Below, one piece after another: positions 16,878 through 25,092 of a DNA stretch of 64,000 bases. The notes under the pieces are model-generated. The model searched no databases and was not told where the DNA came from. It saw nothing but the letters and a program-made list of their open reading frames with translations. A program made the position numbers and the translations under genes. Source of the stretch: Phycisphaerales bacterium (lineage in GTDB: Bacteria > Planctomycetota > Phycisphaerae > Phycisphaerales > SM1A02); NCBI GenBank assembly GCA_009691725.1, contig SIAP01000001.1, positions 1-64,000 of the forward strand. Direction: 5' to 3'. Numbering within the stretch: position 1 is the first letter of the stretch; every line of letters starts with the position of its first letter.

Positions 16878-19049
16878 TCAGTTGAACCCTCGCACCCAAA
16901 TCCAAGTCACCCATGCAATCACCAATGCGATACCACCCGCCATCGTGACGGCGTATCCCTGCAGCGCACCGCCGTAGAGCGGTCGAAACAGGCGCCCCAA
17001 TCCCAGTGGAATCTTGGCGAGCCCATCGACGAGAACTCCATCCAAGAAGTGTCGATCTCCAAAGCTCAAGATCTGCCCGCCCACCCACATGGGAAGCCGG
17101 AAAAAGACGTGAAAGACCTCGTCCACATACCACTTGTTCTCCATACAGATCGGCAGCCAGCCAATCCAGTATCGGCGCATGAGTGCGGCTCGGAGTTGAT
17201 CGGCCGCCTTTCGATTGCGCAGGTGGAAGAACCATGCGATCACGATGCCACCGATCGATGCAGTCGAACCCACCACTGTGAGTCCAGTGTGCGCATCCAT
17301 GCCGAGGATTGTTGCCTGATGCGCATCATGTCCAGCATGCGCATCCTCAATTCCCGCACCTTGATAAGCGCTCGAACCGGCGATCATGCTCTGCGCCCAA
17401 TTCTCCCGATGTGCAAAGACATGGTCGTAGGCGGGCACACCCACCAGCAGCGCGCCGATCGCCAGAATCACGAGTACTCCGTTGATGGCCAGCCGAGGTG
17501 CGTGTGGATGGAATACAGAGTGCCCCTCCCGTGCAGAGTGACTGGCTGGCGCAGGTTGAACACTGCTCGCCACAGTGCCATGCGACGCGACCGGTGTCTC
17601 GTGCCCAGCTGGTGTCTCGTGATGTCCCTCGGATCCACCTTCATAGTGCAGTGGTCCTGCACACACACGGAACCAGACTCGGAATGTGTAGTAGGCGGTG
17701 AGTGCTGCCGTGAAGAGCCCAAGCCATCCAAGGAATCGGAAGTCTCCGCGCTCGCTGGTGAGCGCTTGCAGCAGAATGGCATCCTTCGAGAAAAATGCTG
17801 CGGTGTATGGGAATGCGGCCAGCCAAAGGCAACCAACGAACATGGTCCACGAAACGATGCGCCATCCAGGAAGTTGCCGCAGGCCGCTCAACTTTCGCAG
17901 ATCCAATTGACCAGCGAACCCGTGCATGATTGCACCGGCGGTGAGGAAGAGAAGCGCCTTGAAAAAAGCGTGGGTCAGTGTGTGATAGCAGGCGCCGAAT
18001 GATGTTCCAACACCGAGTCCAAGGAACATGTATCCCAATTGAGAAATGGTGGAATATGCAAACACTCGCTTGATGTCGTACTGCGCCATGCCGATCGTCG
18101 CAGCGACGAGTGCGGTCGACCCGCCGATCCACGCCACGGTGGCGAGTGCCTCCGGATGCAATTCGAAGAATGGATAGAGGCGCGCGATCAGGTAGACGCC
18201 TGCAGTCACCATGGTGGCAGCATGAATCAGCGCAGAGACCGGCGTTGGACCCTCCATCGCATCTGGCAGCCACGTGAAGAGCGGAATCTGCGCGCTCTTT
18301 CCAAAGGCACCCAACATCAGGAGGAATGGGATCACTGAAAGATCCCAGTCCACGCTGGACTGTCCGCCGTTGTTCATCGCCGCGAAGAGTTCCGAGTATT
18401 GCAGGGTGCCGTAATTCGCCCAGAGCATGAATATGCCCAGCGCCAATCCCAGGTCTCCGATGCGATTCATGATGAAGGCTTTTTTGGCCGCTGCGACGGC
18501 GCTTGGTCGTTCGTAGTTGTAACCAATCAGCAGGTAACTCGCCAAGCCAACGCCTTCCCATCCGAGGTACAGCATGACGAGGTTGTCTCCCAGCACAAGC
18601 GCACTCATCGAGAAAAGGAAGACGCTGATGCCGAAGAAGAACCGACAGTAACCACCGCCTCGGTCACTCTCCATGTACTCGCTGGCATAAATGGAGATGA
18701 GCGTGCCGAGACCGGTCACAAAGAGCATCCAGAAGAGCGTGAGCGAGTCGATGTAGAGTGCGAAATCCGCAGTGAATGATTGGAACGACTGCGTTCCCCA
18801 CTGGAACGACATCCACTGAAAAATGGGAACTTCGACTGGTCCGGTGTATGCGAAGTACGCCGTCAAGATGATGACAAAGGACCCAGCGAGCGCGAGTGAT
18901 GTGATGATCGCCGGCGCCTTGCTCTTGACCCGCAGTGCAGCGCAGAGCGCGCACGCGCAGGCCGAGAGCAGGGGAAGCAAGAGTGCCAATCCAACCCAAC
19001 CGAGTTCGGGGGCGAGTGCGGCGGCTCGAATCGAGTGCTCGTGGATCAT
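16878..19049 (-). CDS. nuoL: NADH-quinone oxidoreductase subunit L
   Basis: 723-residue antiporter-like subunit that includes the long lateral helix bracing the membrane arm. Motifs: LYLGWEGVGLASYLLIGYNY, FGKSAQIPLFTWLPDAMEGP, AYSTISQLGYMFLGLGVG, HGFAGQLDLRKLSGL. ATG at 19049 overlaps the nuoK stop (ATGA), which is why a GTG 21 bp upstream was not used. The protein is about 100 residues longer than E. coli NuoL. Part of the extra length is a soluble His/Ser/Ala-rich insert at about residues 470-510 that contains two copies of GHETP, encoded by an 18-bp duplication near 17600-17635. The C-terminal half has the extra helix seen in many non-proteobacterial NuoL proteins. Confidence 0.97.
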   Translation of the reverse strand: MIHEHSIRAAALAPELGWVGLALLLPLLSACACALCAALRVKSKAPAIITSLALAGSFVIILTAYFAYTGPVEVPIFQWMSFQWGTQSFQSFTADFALYIDSLTLFWMLFVTGLGTLISIYASEYMESDRGGGYCRFFFGISVFLFSMSALVLGDNLVMLYLGWEGVGLASYLLIGYNYERPSAVAAAKKAFIMNRIGDLGLALGIFMLWANYGTLQYSELFAAMNNGGQSSVDWDLSVIPFLLMLGAFGKSAQIPLFTWLPDAMEGPTPVSALIHAATMVTAGVYLIARLYPFFELHPEALATVAWIGGSTALVAATIGMAQYDIKRVFAYSTISQLGYMFLGLGVGTSFGACYHTLTHAFFKALLFLTAGAIMHGFAGQLDLRKLSGLRQLPGWRIVSWTMFVGCLWLAAFPYTAAFFSKDAILLQALTSERGDFRFLGWLGLFTAALTAYYTFRVWFRVCAGPLHYEGGSEGHHETPAGHETPVASHGTVASSVQPAPASHSAREGHSVFHPHAPRLAINGVLVILAIGALLVGVPAYDHVFAHRENWAQSMIAGSSAYQGAGIEDAHAGHDAHQATILGMDAHTGLTVVGSTASIGGIVIAWFFHLRNRKAADQLRAALMRRYWIGWLPICMENKWYVDEVFHVFFRLPMWVGGQILSFGDRHFLDGVLVDGLAKIPLGLGRLFRPLYGGALQGYAVTMAGGIALVIAWVTWIWVRGFN

Positions 19050-19402
19050 GACTCTCCGAGCTCCGACCACGCATCTGCGTTAAGTGTTTCACGCCGACGA
19101 TAGAGCAGAACCACCAGCCCCAGCGCCAGTGCCGCCTCTGCGGCCGCCACCGTGAGGATGAAGATCACGAACACCTGCCCAGAAACATCCATTCGCATTC
19201 GCGAGAATGAAACCATCGCCAGCGCAGCCCCTTGAAACATCAATTCGGTACACAGGAACATGATGATCATGTTTCGTCGGCAGAGGAATCCAATAATTCC
19301 CAGGGTGAAGAGCAACGCGCTGATCATCAATGCAATCGAGATCTCGGCTGGAACGGCGAGCGTGAATCCACTCGCCACACCAATGTCCAGCGCTGCGTTC
19401 AT
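19046..19402 (-). CDS. nuoK: NADH-quinone oxidoreductase subunit K
   Basis: 118-residue three-helix membrane subunit of complex I. Motifs: IGFLCRRNMIIMFLCTELMF (membrane Glu in the second helix), then FVIFILTVAAAEAALALGL with a second conserved Glu, both central to the proton path, and LLYRRRETLN at the C-terminus. It overlaps nuoJ (ATGA at its start) and nuoL (ATGA at its end), indicating tight translational coupling. The N-terminus is about 15 residues longer than in E. coli. Confidence 0.97.
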   Translation of the reverse strand: MNAALDIGVASGFTLAVPAEISIALMISALLFTLGIIGFLCRRNMIIMFLCTELMFQGAALAMVSFSRMRMDVSGQVFVIFILTVAAAEAALALGLVVLLYRRRETLNADAWSELGES

Positions 19403-20376
19403 CTGGTCAGCGCTCCCGATGCGTTGTCGCGCTGCGCAACTGATGCAGCCAGCGCACGCTTCTCGTCGTCCCCGTGCATCGTGTGGCGGCGCGCGAGCAC
19501 CACTGCGCCAAACATCGCCATGAGCAGAATGATGCCCGCAAGTTCGAGACTGACAGGGAATCTCGTGACCAGTGCCATGCCGACTCGTGATGTGTTGTCC
19601 GGAAGGAGTGCTGGTGGGAGTGTCAAGTCAGTTGGAGTGGATTGGTTTGCGCGCACGACGGAGAGGATCGCGGAGTGATCGGATTGAACGGCGACAAACT
19701 GCCCGTTCCCGCGTCGCACCACGGCCGTCACCGTTGCGTCGGCCTGCCGAGCCTGTGCAAGAAGCAACGTGGGCATCAGCGCGAGATCCCGCCAACCCTG
19801 ACGAATCGCGCGATCCTGGTCGAGGGTCGCTGGCGGGTTGCTTTCGTGAACACGAAACACGCTGCCGCCAAGGACTGCGAGAATGACAAATCCCGCGATG
19901 ACTGCGCTGGCTGGTTCGCGCTGAATTCGGTCGTACTCAACGGCATCCGTGGAGCCGATATCCGCTGGGGACTGCTGCGCCAGCATCAGAACAAAGAGGT
20001 AAGTAATCAGGATGGCACCCGCATACACAATGATGAGTGAAAACGCCACGAATTCAGCAGAAAGCAAGACAAACACCGCCGCTGAACTGACGACCACCAA
20101 GACGAAGTAGAGCGCGCAGAACACAGGTCTGTGATGGGTGATCACACGAACCGCAGACGCAACCGACACGAATGCACAGAGCGCGAGAACACCAATTGGA
20201 GCGAGTGCATCACTGGGCGCACCAATCGATCGGACAATTTGGACCAAGATCCACGCAATTCCTGCGAGACCCATGATGCTTGCGCCAAAACGCAGCGTGC
20301 GTCCCTGCGGCATGAGCAGCAGCGCGAGTCCTGCGGCGGACATCGCGCACGCGACATAAAAAAAGATTGGCACCAT
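19399..20376 (-). CDS. nuoJ: NADH-quinone oxidoreductase subunit J, enlarged
   Basis: 325-residue NuoJ; typical proteins have 165-200. The core is clear: ALCAFVSVASAVRVITHHRP, ALYFVLVVVSSAAVFVLLSA, FVAFSLIIVYAGAILITYLF, FVLMLAQQ, and a last helix near ELAGIILLMAMFGAVVLARR. The extra length comes from an additional N-terminal pair of helices (residues 1-50) and from an approximately 90-residue hydrophilic segment between the last two helices, presumably periplasmic. First gene of the nuoJKLMN unit; the 124 bp upstream separate it from divergent pgsA and should hold both promoters. nuoA-I are absent here. Confidence 0.93.
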   Translation of the reverse strand: MVPIFFYVACAMSAAGLALLLMPQGRTLRFGASIMGLAGIAWILVQIVRSIGAPSDALAPIGVLALCAFVSVASAVRVITHHRPVFCALYFVLVVVSSAAVFVLLSAEFVAFSLIIVYAGAILITYLFVLMLAQQSPADIGSTDAVEYDRIQREPASAVIAGFVILAVLGGSVFRVHESNPPATLDQDRAIRQGWRDLALMPTLLLAQARQADATVTAVVRRGNGQFVAVQSDHSAILSVVRANQSTPTDLTLPPALLPDNTSRVGMALVTRFPVSLELAGIILLMAMFGAVVLARRHTMHGDDEKRALAASVAQRDNASGALTR

Positions 20377-20500
20377 TGCGGCTTCGATTCTCCGAACTCA
20401 AACGAATCCGATCACATCCGTGTGTCGGTGGAGCGGGGAAGATAATGGCGAATCGCATTGCCTGCAACGACCTGCACGCAGTGCGTAGCATCCTCACCCG

Positions 20501-21133
20501 ATGCGCGACATTCGTCAGTCACTCCCCAACGCAATCACTCTCGCTCGGCTGCTCTTGGCGGTGGTCTTTTTTGTTGCCATCGCAGGAGTTTCCTGCCAAC
20601 CTGGCGAGGATCCAGGGCGTGCGTGGTTTGCAGTCTGGGTCTTCATTGTGGCGGCCGTCAGCGATGTTCTTGACGGATATCTCGCACGGCGGTGGAAGAC
20701 CGTTTCTCCTTTCGGTCGGATTCTCGATCCAGTCGTCGACAAGATTCTGGTCATTGGAGGATTGGTGTTCCTCATCGCCCCACCTTTTTCATCCGGGAGC
20801 GGCATCGTCCCGTGGATGGTGGTCGTTGTGATCGGTCGCGAACTCCTGGTGACCAGCGTTCGCGCGGTGATCGAGGCACAGGGGACTTCGTTTCCTGCTG
20901 ACTGGGGTGGCAAGTTCAAGATGCTCGTGCAGTGCGTCGCTGTCCCAGTGTGCTTTGGAAATGCGGCGATTGAATCGAAGCGCACCTCGGACACATTCAA
21001 CATCTTTGCAGAGGTGATGGTGTGGCTCATGATCGTCGTGACGGTCTCGAGCGCATTCCCTGTGCTGGCGAGGGCACGGCGTCATTTTCGTGGGTCGAAA
21101 CCAGCAGCGCGCGCGCTTGGGAGTTCGCGTTGA
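20501..21133 (+). CDS. pgsA: CDP-diacylglycerol-glycerol-3-phosphate 3-phosphatidyltransferase
   Basis: 210-residue integral membrane enzyme that makes phosphatidylglycerol phosphate from CDP-diacylglycerol and glycerol 3-phosphate. The CDP-alcohol phosphatidyltransferase signature is complete: DGYLAR, eight residues, then GRILDPVVD (D-G-x2-A-R-x8-G-x3-D-x3-D), near residues 58-80. The N-terminal SLPNAITLARLLLAVVFF is typical of PgsA. It overlaps pgpA, the next enzyme of the pathway, at its stop codon. The C-terminus (about 25 residues, Arg-rich) is longer than usual. Confidence 0.96.
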   Translation: MRDIRQSLPNAITLARLLLAVVFFVAIAGVSCQPGEDPGRAWFAVWVFIVAAVSDVLDGYLARRWKTVSPFGRILDPVVDKILVIGGLVFLIAPPFSSGSGIVPWMVVVVIGRELLVTSVRAVIEAQGTSFPADWGGKFKMLVQCVAVPVCFGNAAIESKRTSDTFNIFAEVMVWLMIVVTVSSAFPVLARARRHFRGSKPAARALGSSR

Positions 21134-21678
21134 GCGCTGGACGTCGCGTGCCAACTGCTCTTGGGGCAATTGAAACGATCGCAGTGACTGTGTGCGGGCT
21201 TGGATTGCTTCGACCCGCGCCTGGTTCGTGGGGCTCGCTTCCACCAGTCGCAATCACGCTGCTCATCATGTGGAGCGGCGCGCCATGGTGGGTGATCGAA
21301 GTGTCATTGGTGTTGCTGGTCATCTTTGGAGTGATCGCCTGCGTGAAGTATGGACGAATTGCGGAAGAAGCCTTTGGGGCAAAGGATCCATCCTCCGTGG
21401 TGGCAGACGAAACTGCCGGATGTGCGGTCGCGCTGCTGATTGTTCCATGGTGGATGATTGGGACGGAGAGCCATTCATCGCTCATGCGCGGAGCAATCGT
21501 CTGCGCAGTTGGATTGTTCTTCTTTCGACTCTTCGATGTCTGGAAGCCCGGCTCCGTCGCAGACCTTCAAAACAAGCCGTATGGATGGGGAATCGTGCTC
21601 GATGACATCGCCGCAGGCGCATGGGCGTGGCCGCCTGTGATTCTCGCCACTGCGGTTGCGATGCACCTCTACAAGTGA
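21130..21678 (+). CDS. pgpA: Phosphatidylglycerophosphatase A
   Basis: 182-residue membrane phosphatase that removes phosphate from phosphatidylglycerol phosphate. Motifs: TVCGLGLLRPAPGSWGSLPP (family start), DPSSVVADETAGCAVAL (acidic active site), FFRLFDVWKPGSVADLQ and GWGIVLDDIAAGAWA (second acidic motif). The likely start is TTG at 21130, overlapping the pgsA stop as TTGA; it puts the PgpA family N-terminus about 17 residues before the GSWGS motif. An upstream GTG at 21022 would add 36 residues encoded inside pgsA and is less likely. Order pgsA-pgpA gives a two-step phosphatidylglycerol unit. Confidence 0.93.
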   Translation: MSAGRRVPTALGAIETIAVTVCGLGLLRPAPGSWGSLPPVAITLLIMWSGAPWWVIEVSLVLLVIFGVIACVKYGRIAEEAFGAKDPSSVVADETAGCAVALLIVPWWMIGTESHSSLMRGAIVCAVGLFFFRLFDVWKPGSVADLQNKPYGWGIVLDDIAAGAWAWPPVILATAVAMHLYK

Positions 21679-21702
21679 GTCTCTCCAAAATGTCGCGGCT
21701 TG

Positions 21703-22164
21703 TCAGAGCGGGCGAACCGTTCGCATATCGACGCGTGCTTCAAACACCGTCCGAAGATTGCAGAGGTACCACCTCCAACTCTCCGCATCTTCTGCCATTG
21801 CCATCAGAGCTTCCGGATCCGTGCCAACGGGCCCCATGCGAAGAACCACTTCGCTCCCTTGTTCAACCGAGGGGTTGACGGTCCATTCGATGCGCACGAA
21901 TCTTTCGTCGACCCGTGATGGCCAATGCCATGTGACCTTTCCTCCCGCATCGAACTCTTTGATTCCGATGGTGAGTTTTCGTTTGAACTTGCGATCCCAT
22001 CCAAGCACCACCGATCCGCCAGCGCGCAGATCGACTTGCGCAGCAACTGGAAACCAACGGATCAGTCCAGCTTCTGTGGTGAGCGCTGCAAAGACCTCCT
22101 CCGGATGAGCGATAATAGTCTCCCGAAGGATTGTCCACACACCATGCTCGTCGCGAATCACCAT
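21703..22164 (-). CDS. SRPBCC (AHSA1/START-like) domain protein
   Basis: 153-residue single-domain protein. Segments typical of the AHSA1-like SRPBCC fold: RETIIAHPEEVFAALTTEAG, LIRWFPVAAQVDLRAGGSV, GKVTWHWPSRVDERFVRIEW and a C-terminal helix with SWRWYLCNLRTVFEAR. These proteins bind hydrophobic ligands or act as co-chaperones; the ligand here is unknown. It lies 21 bp after lysA on the same strand and converges on pgpA, so it may be the distal gene of a lysA transcript. No enzymatic residue pattern is evident. Confidence 0.8.
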   Translation of the reverse strand: MVIRDEHGVWTILRETIIAHPEEVFAALTTEAGLIRWFPVAAQVDLRAGGSVVLGWDRKFKRKLTIGIKEFDAGGKVTWHWPSRVDERFVRIEWTVNPSVEQGSEVVLRMGPVGTDPEALMAMAEDAESWRWYLCNLRTVFEARVDMRTVRPL

Positions 22165-22185
22165 GGGAAGACTCGAATCCTAGCG

Positions 22186-23475
22186 TCACGCCCGTTCGTG
22201 CTGGATGAGGTCGGAATAGGACTCTCGCTCTCGAATGACTCGAAACGTCGACCCCTCAACCAACACTTCCGTTGGGAGTGGATGACTGTTGTATCGGCTC
22301 GCCATCGTCATCCCATACGCGCCAGCGGAATAGACCGCAAGCAAATCGCCTCGGTCGAGTGGTGGCAGCATTCGATCCTGCGCGAGGAAATCGCCTGTTT
22401 CACAGAGCGGACCAACCACTTCCGTCCGCTGCAATCCCGGGAGAATGATCTCTCTCGCGCGTCGCGGGGGAACGAGGGAGACATCGACCTCGGCGGGCCA
22501 CACGAAATGGAATGCGTCGTAATGACTCGGTCGCAGCAGCGTGTTCATGCCAGCATCACAAATCGCAAAGGTGCGATCGCCCGATCGTTTCACATACTCC
22601 ACTTTCGTGAGCAAGATCCCCGCGTTGGCTGCAATTGTTCGACCTGGTTCCAGAATGATGCGCAGGCCCCGTGCAACCCGATCACAGAGGAGAGGAACGA
22701 TGGCATTGGCGTACTCCGTGGCAAGAGGAGTTTGGTCGCTCTCATAATCGGCACCGAATCCACCGCCGAGATCGAGCGTGTCGACGGGAAATCCAGCACG
22801 AGCAAGGTCGTCGATCAGCGCGAGTGCCTTCACCACGCTCTGGAGATACGGCGCGGTTGAATAGACCGGCGAACCAATATGCAGATGGATGCCGCGGAGC
22901 GCGATGTGCGGATCGCGACCATAGGCATGAAAAAAAGCCACCGCTCGCTCAAGGTCGACGCCAAACTTGCTCTCGCGCTTTCCGGTGGTGGTGTGGCGAT
23001 GCGTCTTGGGATCGACATCCGGATTGACTCGCAGCGCGGCCCGCGCCGGGGTGCCGGTTTCATGCGCCAACCGCGAGAGGTTTTCGAACTCCATCTCGCT
23101 CTCGACATTGAAGAGACCGATGCCATGTTCAAGCGCGAGGCGAATCTCTGCGTCGCTCTTGCCAACCCCTGCGTACACGAAGTGCCGTGGGTCGGCGCCC
23201 GCTGCACAGGCGCGAAAAATCTCGCCGCCTGACACCACATCCATTCCCGCACCGAGTTGGGCGAGGCGTTTGAGAATCGCCAGATTCGAGCAGCACTTCA
23301 CGGAATAACACAGCAGTGGAGAGAGCGGGGCAAAGGCATCTCGCAGTTTCGTGAAGTGCGACTCAAGCGTTGCGCCCGAGTAGACATAGGTGGGAGTGCC
23401 CACAGCACGGGCGATGTCCTGCACGGCAACAGATTCGCAGTAGAGCGAGCCGTGCAAGTAGCGAAAGTCATCCAT
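22186..23475 (-). CDS. lysA: Diaminopimelate decarboxylase
   Basis: 429-residue PLP enzyme for the last step of lysine synthesis (meso-diaminopimelate to lysine and CO2). Fold type III motifs: YSVKCCSNLAILKRL with the PLP lysine (residues about 57-71), GMDVVSGGEIFRA, FGVDLERA, HIGSPV (usually HIGSQ), LDLGGGFG, ILEPGRTIAANAG, CDAGMNTLLRP and CETGDFLAQDR (Cys from the neighbouring subunit), then AGAYGMTMASRYN. Length is normal. The PLP-lysine motif is usually YAVKANxN; the CC pair here is unusual but the lysine is kept. Confidence 0.95.
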   Translation of the reverse strand: MDDFRYLHGSLYCESVAVQDIARAVGTPTYVYSGATLESHFTKLRDAFAPLSPLLCYSVKCCSNLAILKRLAQLGAGMDVVSGGEIFRACAAGADPRHFVYAGVGKSDAEIRLALEHGIGLFNVESEMEFENLSRLAHETGTPARAALRVNPDVDPKTHRHTTTGKRESKFGVDLERAVAFFHAYGRDPHIALRGIHLHIGSPVYSTAPYLQSVVKALALIDDLARAGFPVDTLDLGGGFGADYESDQTPLATEYANAIVPLLCDRVARGLRIILEPGRTIAANAGILLTKVEYVKRSGDRTFAICDAGMNTLLRPSHYDAFHFVWPAEVDVSLVPPRRAREIILPGLQRTEVVGPLCETGDFLAQDRMLPPLDRGDLLAVYSAGAYGMTMASRYNSHPLPTEVLVEGSTFRVIRERESYSDLIQHERA

Positions 23476-23524
23476 GGCAGCAGTCTAAAAGGGTTTGCGA
23501 CCTATCGCGTGGTCGCTGTGTTCT

Positions 23525-24337
23525 TCACTGAACTCTCGGTGGTTCTGATTCTCGTTGCACTCGCCGCATCTGGAATGCCCATCCCGCGAGCGTGAGCGCC
23601 GCACCGACAAGGATCCATGCCGCGGTGGACTTCGGCAGGGGAATGGTTGGTGCGTGCTTCTCCATGAGGGGGATGCCGCAAGCTAACAACAGGAGTGTGC
23701 CAAGCGCCGACGACGCACCGGCGAGCGCCCACCGTGCGAAGACAACCCCCACACCAAATCCGATGATTGCGCCAGCAGCCGTCGATGCAAGGAGGAAAGT
23801 TCTGGTTGGTGCAGGGACCAGATCCCACCGACTCTTGGCAACGGCACCGATTCGTGATCCCGCCCCCGCAAGTCGTGCGAGCGTTTCGGTCGGCGTCGAG
23901 CCTCCCTGCGTCTGACCGAGAATTGTCTGCATGGATTCGCTGAACCCACTGCGCGCTGCTCGAACTGCCTGCGCTGGAGTTGAATCGAGTTGCGATGTTG
24001 GTGAAACATCCGCATCAGCATTGGGCGCAGTCGGAGCGATTCCGCGTTCCACGAGGATTCCTCCGATGAGCGCACCAATGATCGTCCCTGCCGCTCCAAA
24101 CCCAACTGCGACGGCGGGGCGGATGAAGAGTGCTGCGAGCGCAGCGCACGCGACGCTGGCGACAGTCGCGCAGATGGCGGGGGACCACTCCGGAATCAGT
24201 GTTCCGTGGATGACTCCGCCGAGACACCATCCGAGGATCCCGCCCGAAACAGCTGCCACGAGTCCAATCAGACGTAGCCCGGCGATCACCAACAGGAATC
24301 CAAGCGCACAGAGCAGAATGAGGACAAGCGTCATCAT
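23525..24337 (-). CDS. Predicted membrane protein of unknown function
   Basis: About 270 residues with four hydrophobic helices in the first 105 residues (including LILLCALGFLLVIAGLRLIG and GFGAAGTIIGALIGGI), a soluble Ser/Thr/Ala-rich middle (residues about 105-165, with SMQTILGQTQGGSTPTE), then three more helices and a short charged tail. Gly-rich helix faces suggest close packing. I do not recognise the family. ATG at 24337 is used; a GTG at 24349 is an alternative and neither has a good ribosome binding site. Same strand as lysA, 49 bp upstream of it, so possibly co-transcribed. Confidence 0.65.
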   Translation of the reverse strand: MMTLVLILLCALGFLLVIAGLRLIGLVAAVSGGILGWCLGGVIHGTLIPEWSPAICATVASVACAALAALFIRPAVAVGFGAAGTIIGALIGGILVERGIAPTAPNADADVSPTSQLDSTPAQAVRAARSGFSESMQTILGQTQGGSTPTETLARLAGAGSRIGAVAKSRWDLVPAPTRTFLLASTAAGAIIGFGVGVVFARWALAGASSALGTLLLLACGIPLMEKHAPTIPLPKSTAAWILVGAALTLAGWAFQMRRVQRESEPPRVQ

Positions 24338-24468
24338 GTTGTGAAACACTATCGACCGATCGACGGGCCGAGGTTGAAGCCTCGTTCACCAGCGGGGTCG
24401 TGCTTTCGTCGAAATCGCCGCCTGAAACCCTTGATGCGCACTCTACGGCAGATCGCTAGCCTTGAAAC

Positions 24469-25038
24469 ATGTTTCGCGTACTCCTGATCTCGACAGGCGG
24501 CACCATTGAGAAGACCTACGACGCTCGCGCAGGCGTACTCACCAACCGATTGGGATTGGACAAAATGGGATTGGACAGATTGGGTGTCCTCGATGCCATG
24601 TTGGAGTCACTGGAACTCGGAGGCGTTGTCATCACGCGCCTGGAGTTGATGAACAAAGACAGTTTGGAGATGACGGAAGAGGATCATCAAACCATTGCCA
24701 ACGCTGCGATTCGCGGCGGTTGCAATCACGATGGGATCGTCATCGTTCACGGGACGGATCGACTTGCACACACTGGAGAGGTCATTTGGCAGGCGTGGTC
24801 ACACGCTGGCGCGCCTCGGATCCCCGTCGTCCTGACTGGCGCGATGCGACCCTACGAAATGCGTCAGACGGACGCGCTGCAAAACCTCACAGAATCTCTG
24901 CTTGCTGTACAGATCCTCGCAGTTGGTGTCTATGCGGTGCTGCACAACAAGGTGCTTGCATTTCCACATGTCGTCAAAGATCCACAGCATGGGACGTTTG
25001 TGCAGACCGAGCAGCGCGCAGCTGCGACGCGCCAATAG
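24469..25038 (+). CDS. Single-domain L-asparaginase-like protein
   Basis: 189-residue protein equal to only the N-terminal domain of the L-asparaginase family (normally 320-350 residues). Catalytic motifs are intact: STGGTIEKTYD (first Thr) at residues 8-18 and IVHGTDRLAHTGE (Thr-Asp pair) near 90, then VVLTGAMRPYEM with the lysine position of classical enzymes replaced in MRP context. Such short asparaginase-like proteins occur in several bacterial groups; the substrate is not known. Residues 27-38 carry a 15-bp tandem duplication. The stop is 54 bp from the convergent end of smc. Confidence 0.85.
   Translation: MFRVLLISTGGTIEKTYDARAGVLTNRLGLDKMGLDRLGVLDAMLESLELGGVVITRLELMNKDSLEMTEEDHQTIANAAIRGGCNHDGIVIVHGTDRLAHTGEVIWQAWSHAGAPRIPVVLTGAMRPYEMRQTDALQNLTESLLAVQILAVGVYAVLHNKVLAFPHVVKDPQHGTFVQTEQRAAATRQ
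24547..24588 (+). repeat. 15-bp tandem duplication in the asparaginase-like gene
   Basis: CGATTGGGATTGGAC followed by AAAATGGGATTGGAC and a partial third copy AGATTGGGTGTC, in frame, encoding RLGLD, KMGLD and RLGV. It lies in a loop between the nucleophile motif and the next helix. Confidence 0.85.
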
Positions 25039-25092
25039 TCGCTCCCGTGACGGTGGTGCGCACGGGACCAGCAGGTGTTCCTGCGATGTGGA

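Noticed and set aside
16554-18002. 482-codon plus-strand frame opposite nuoM/nuoL
   Set aside because: It runs across the junction of two certain genes on the other strand and has low-complexity, His/Arg-rich content typical of a shadow frame.
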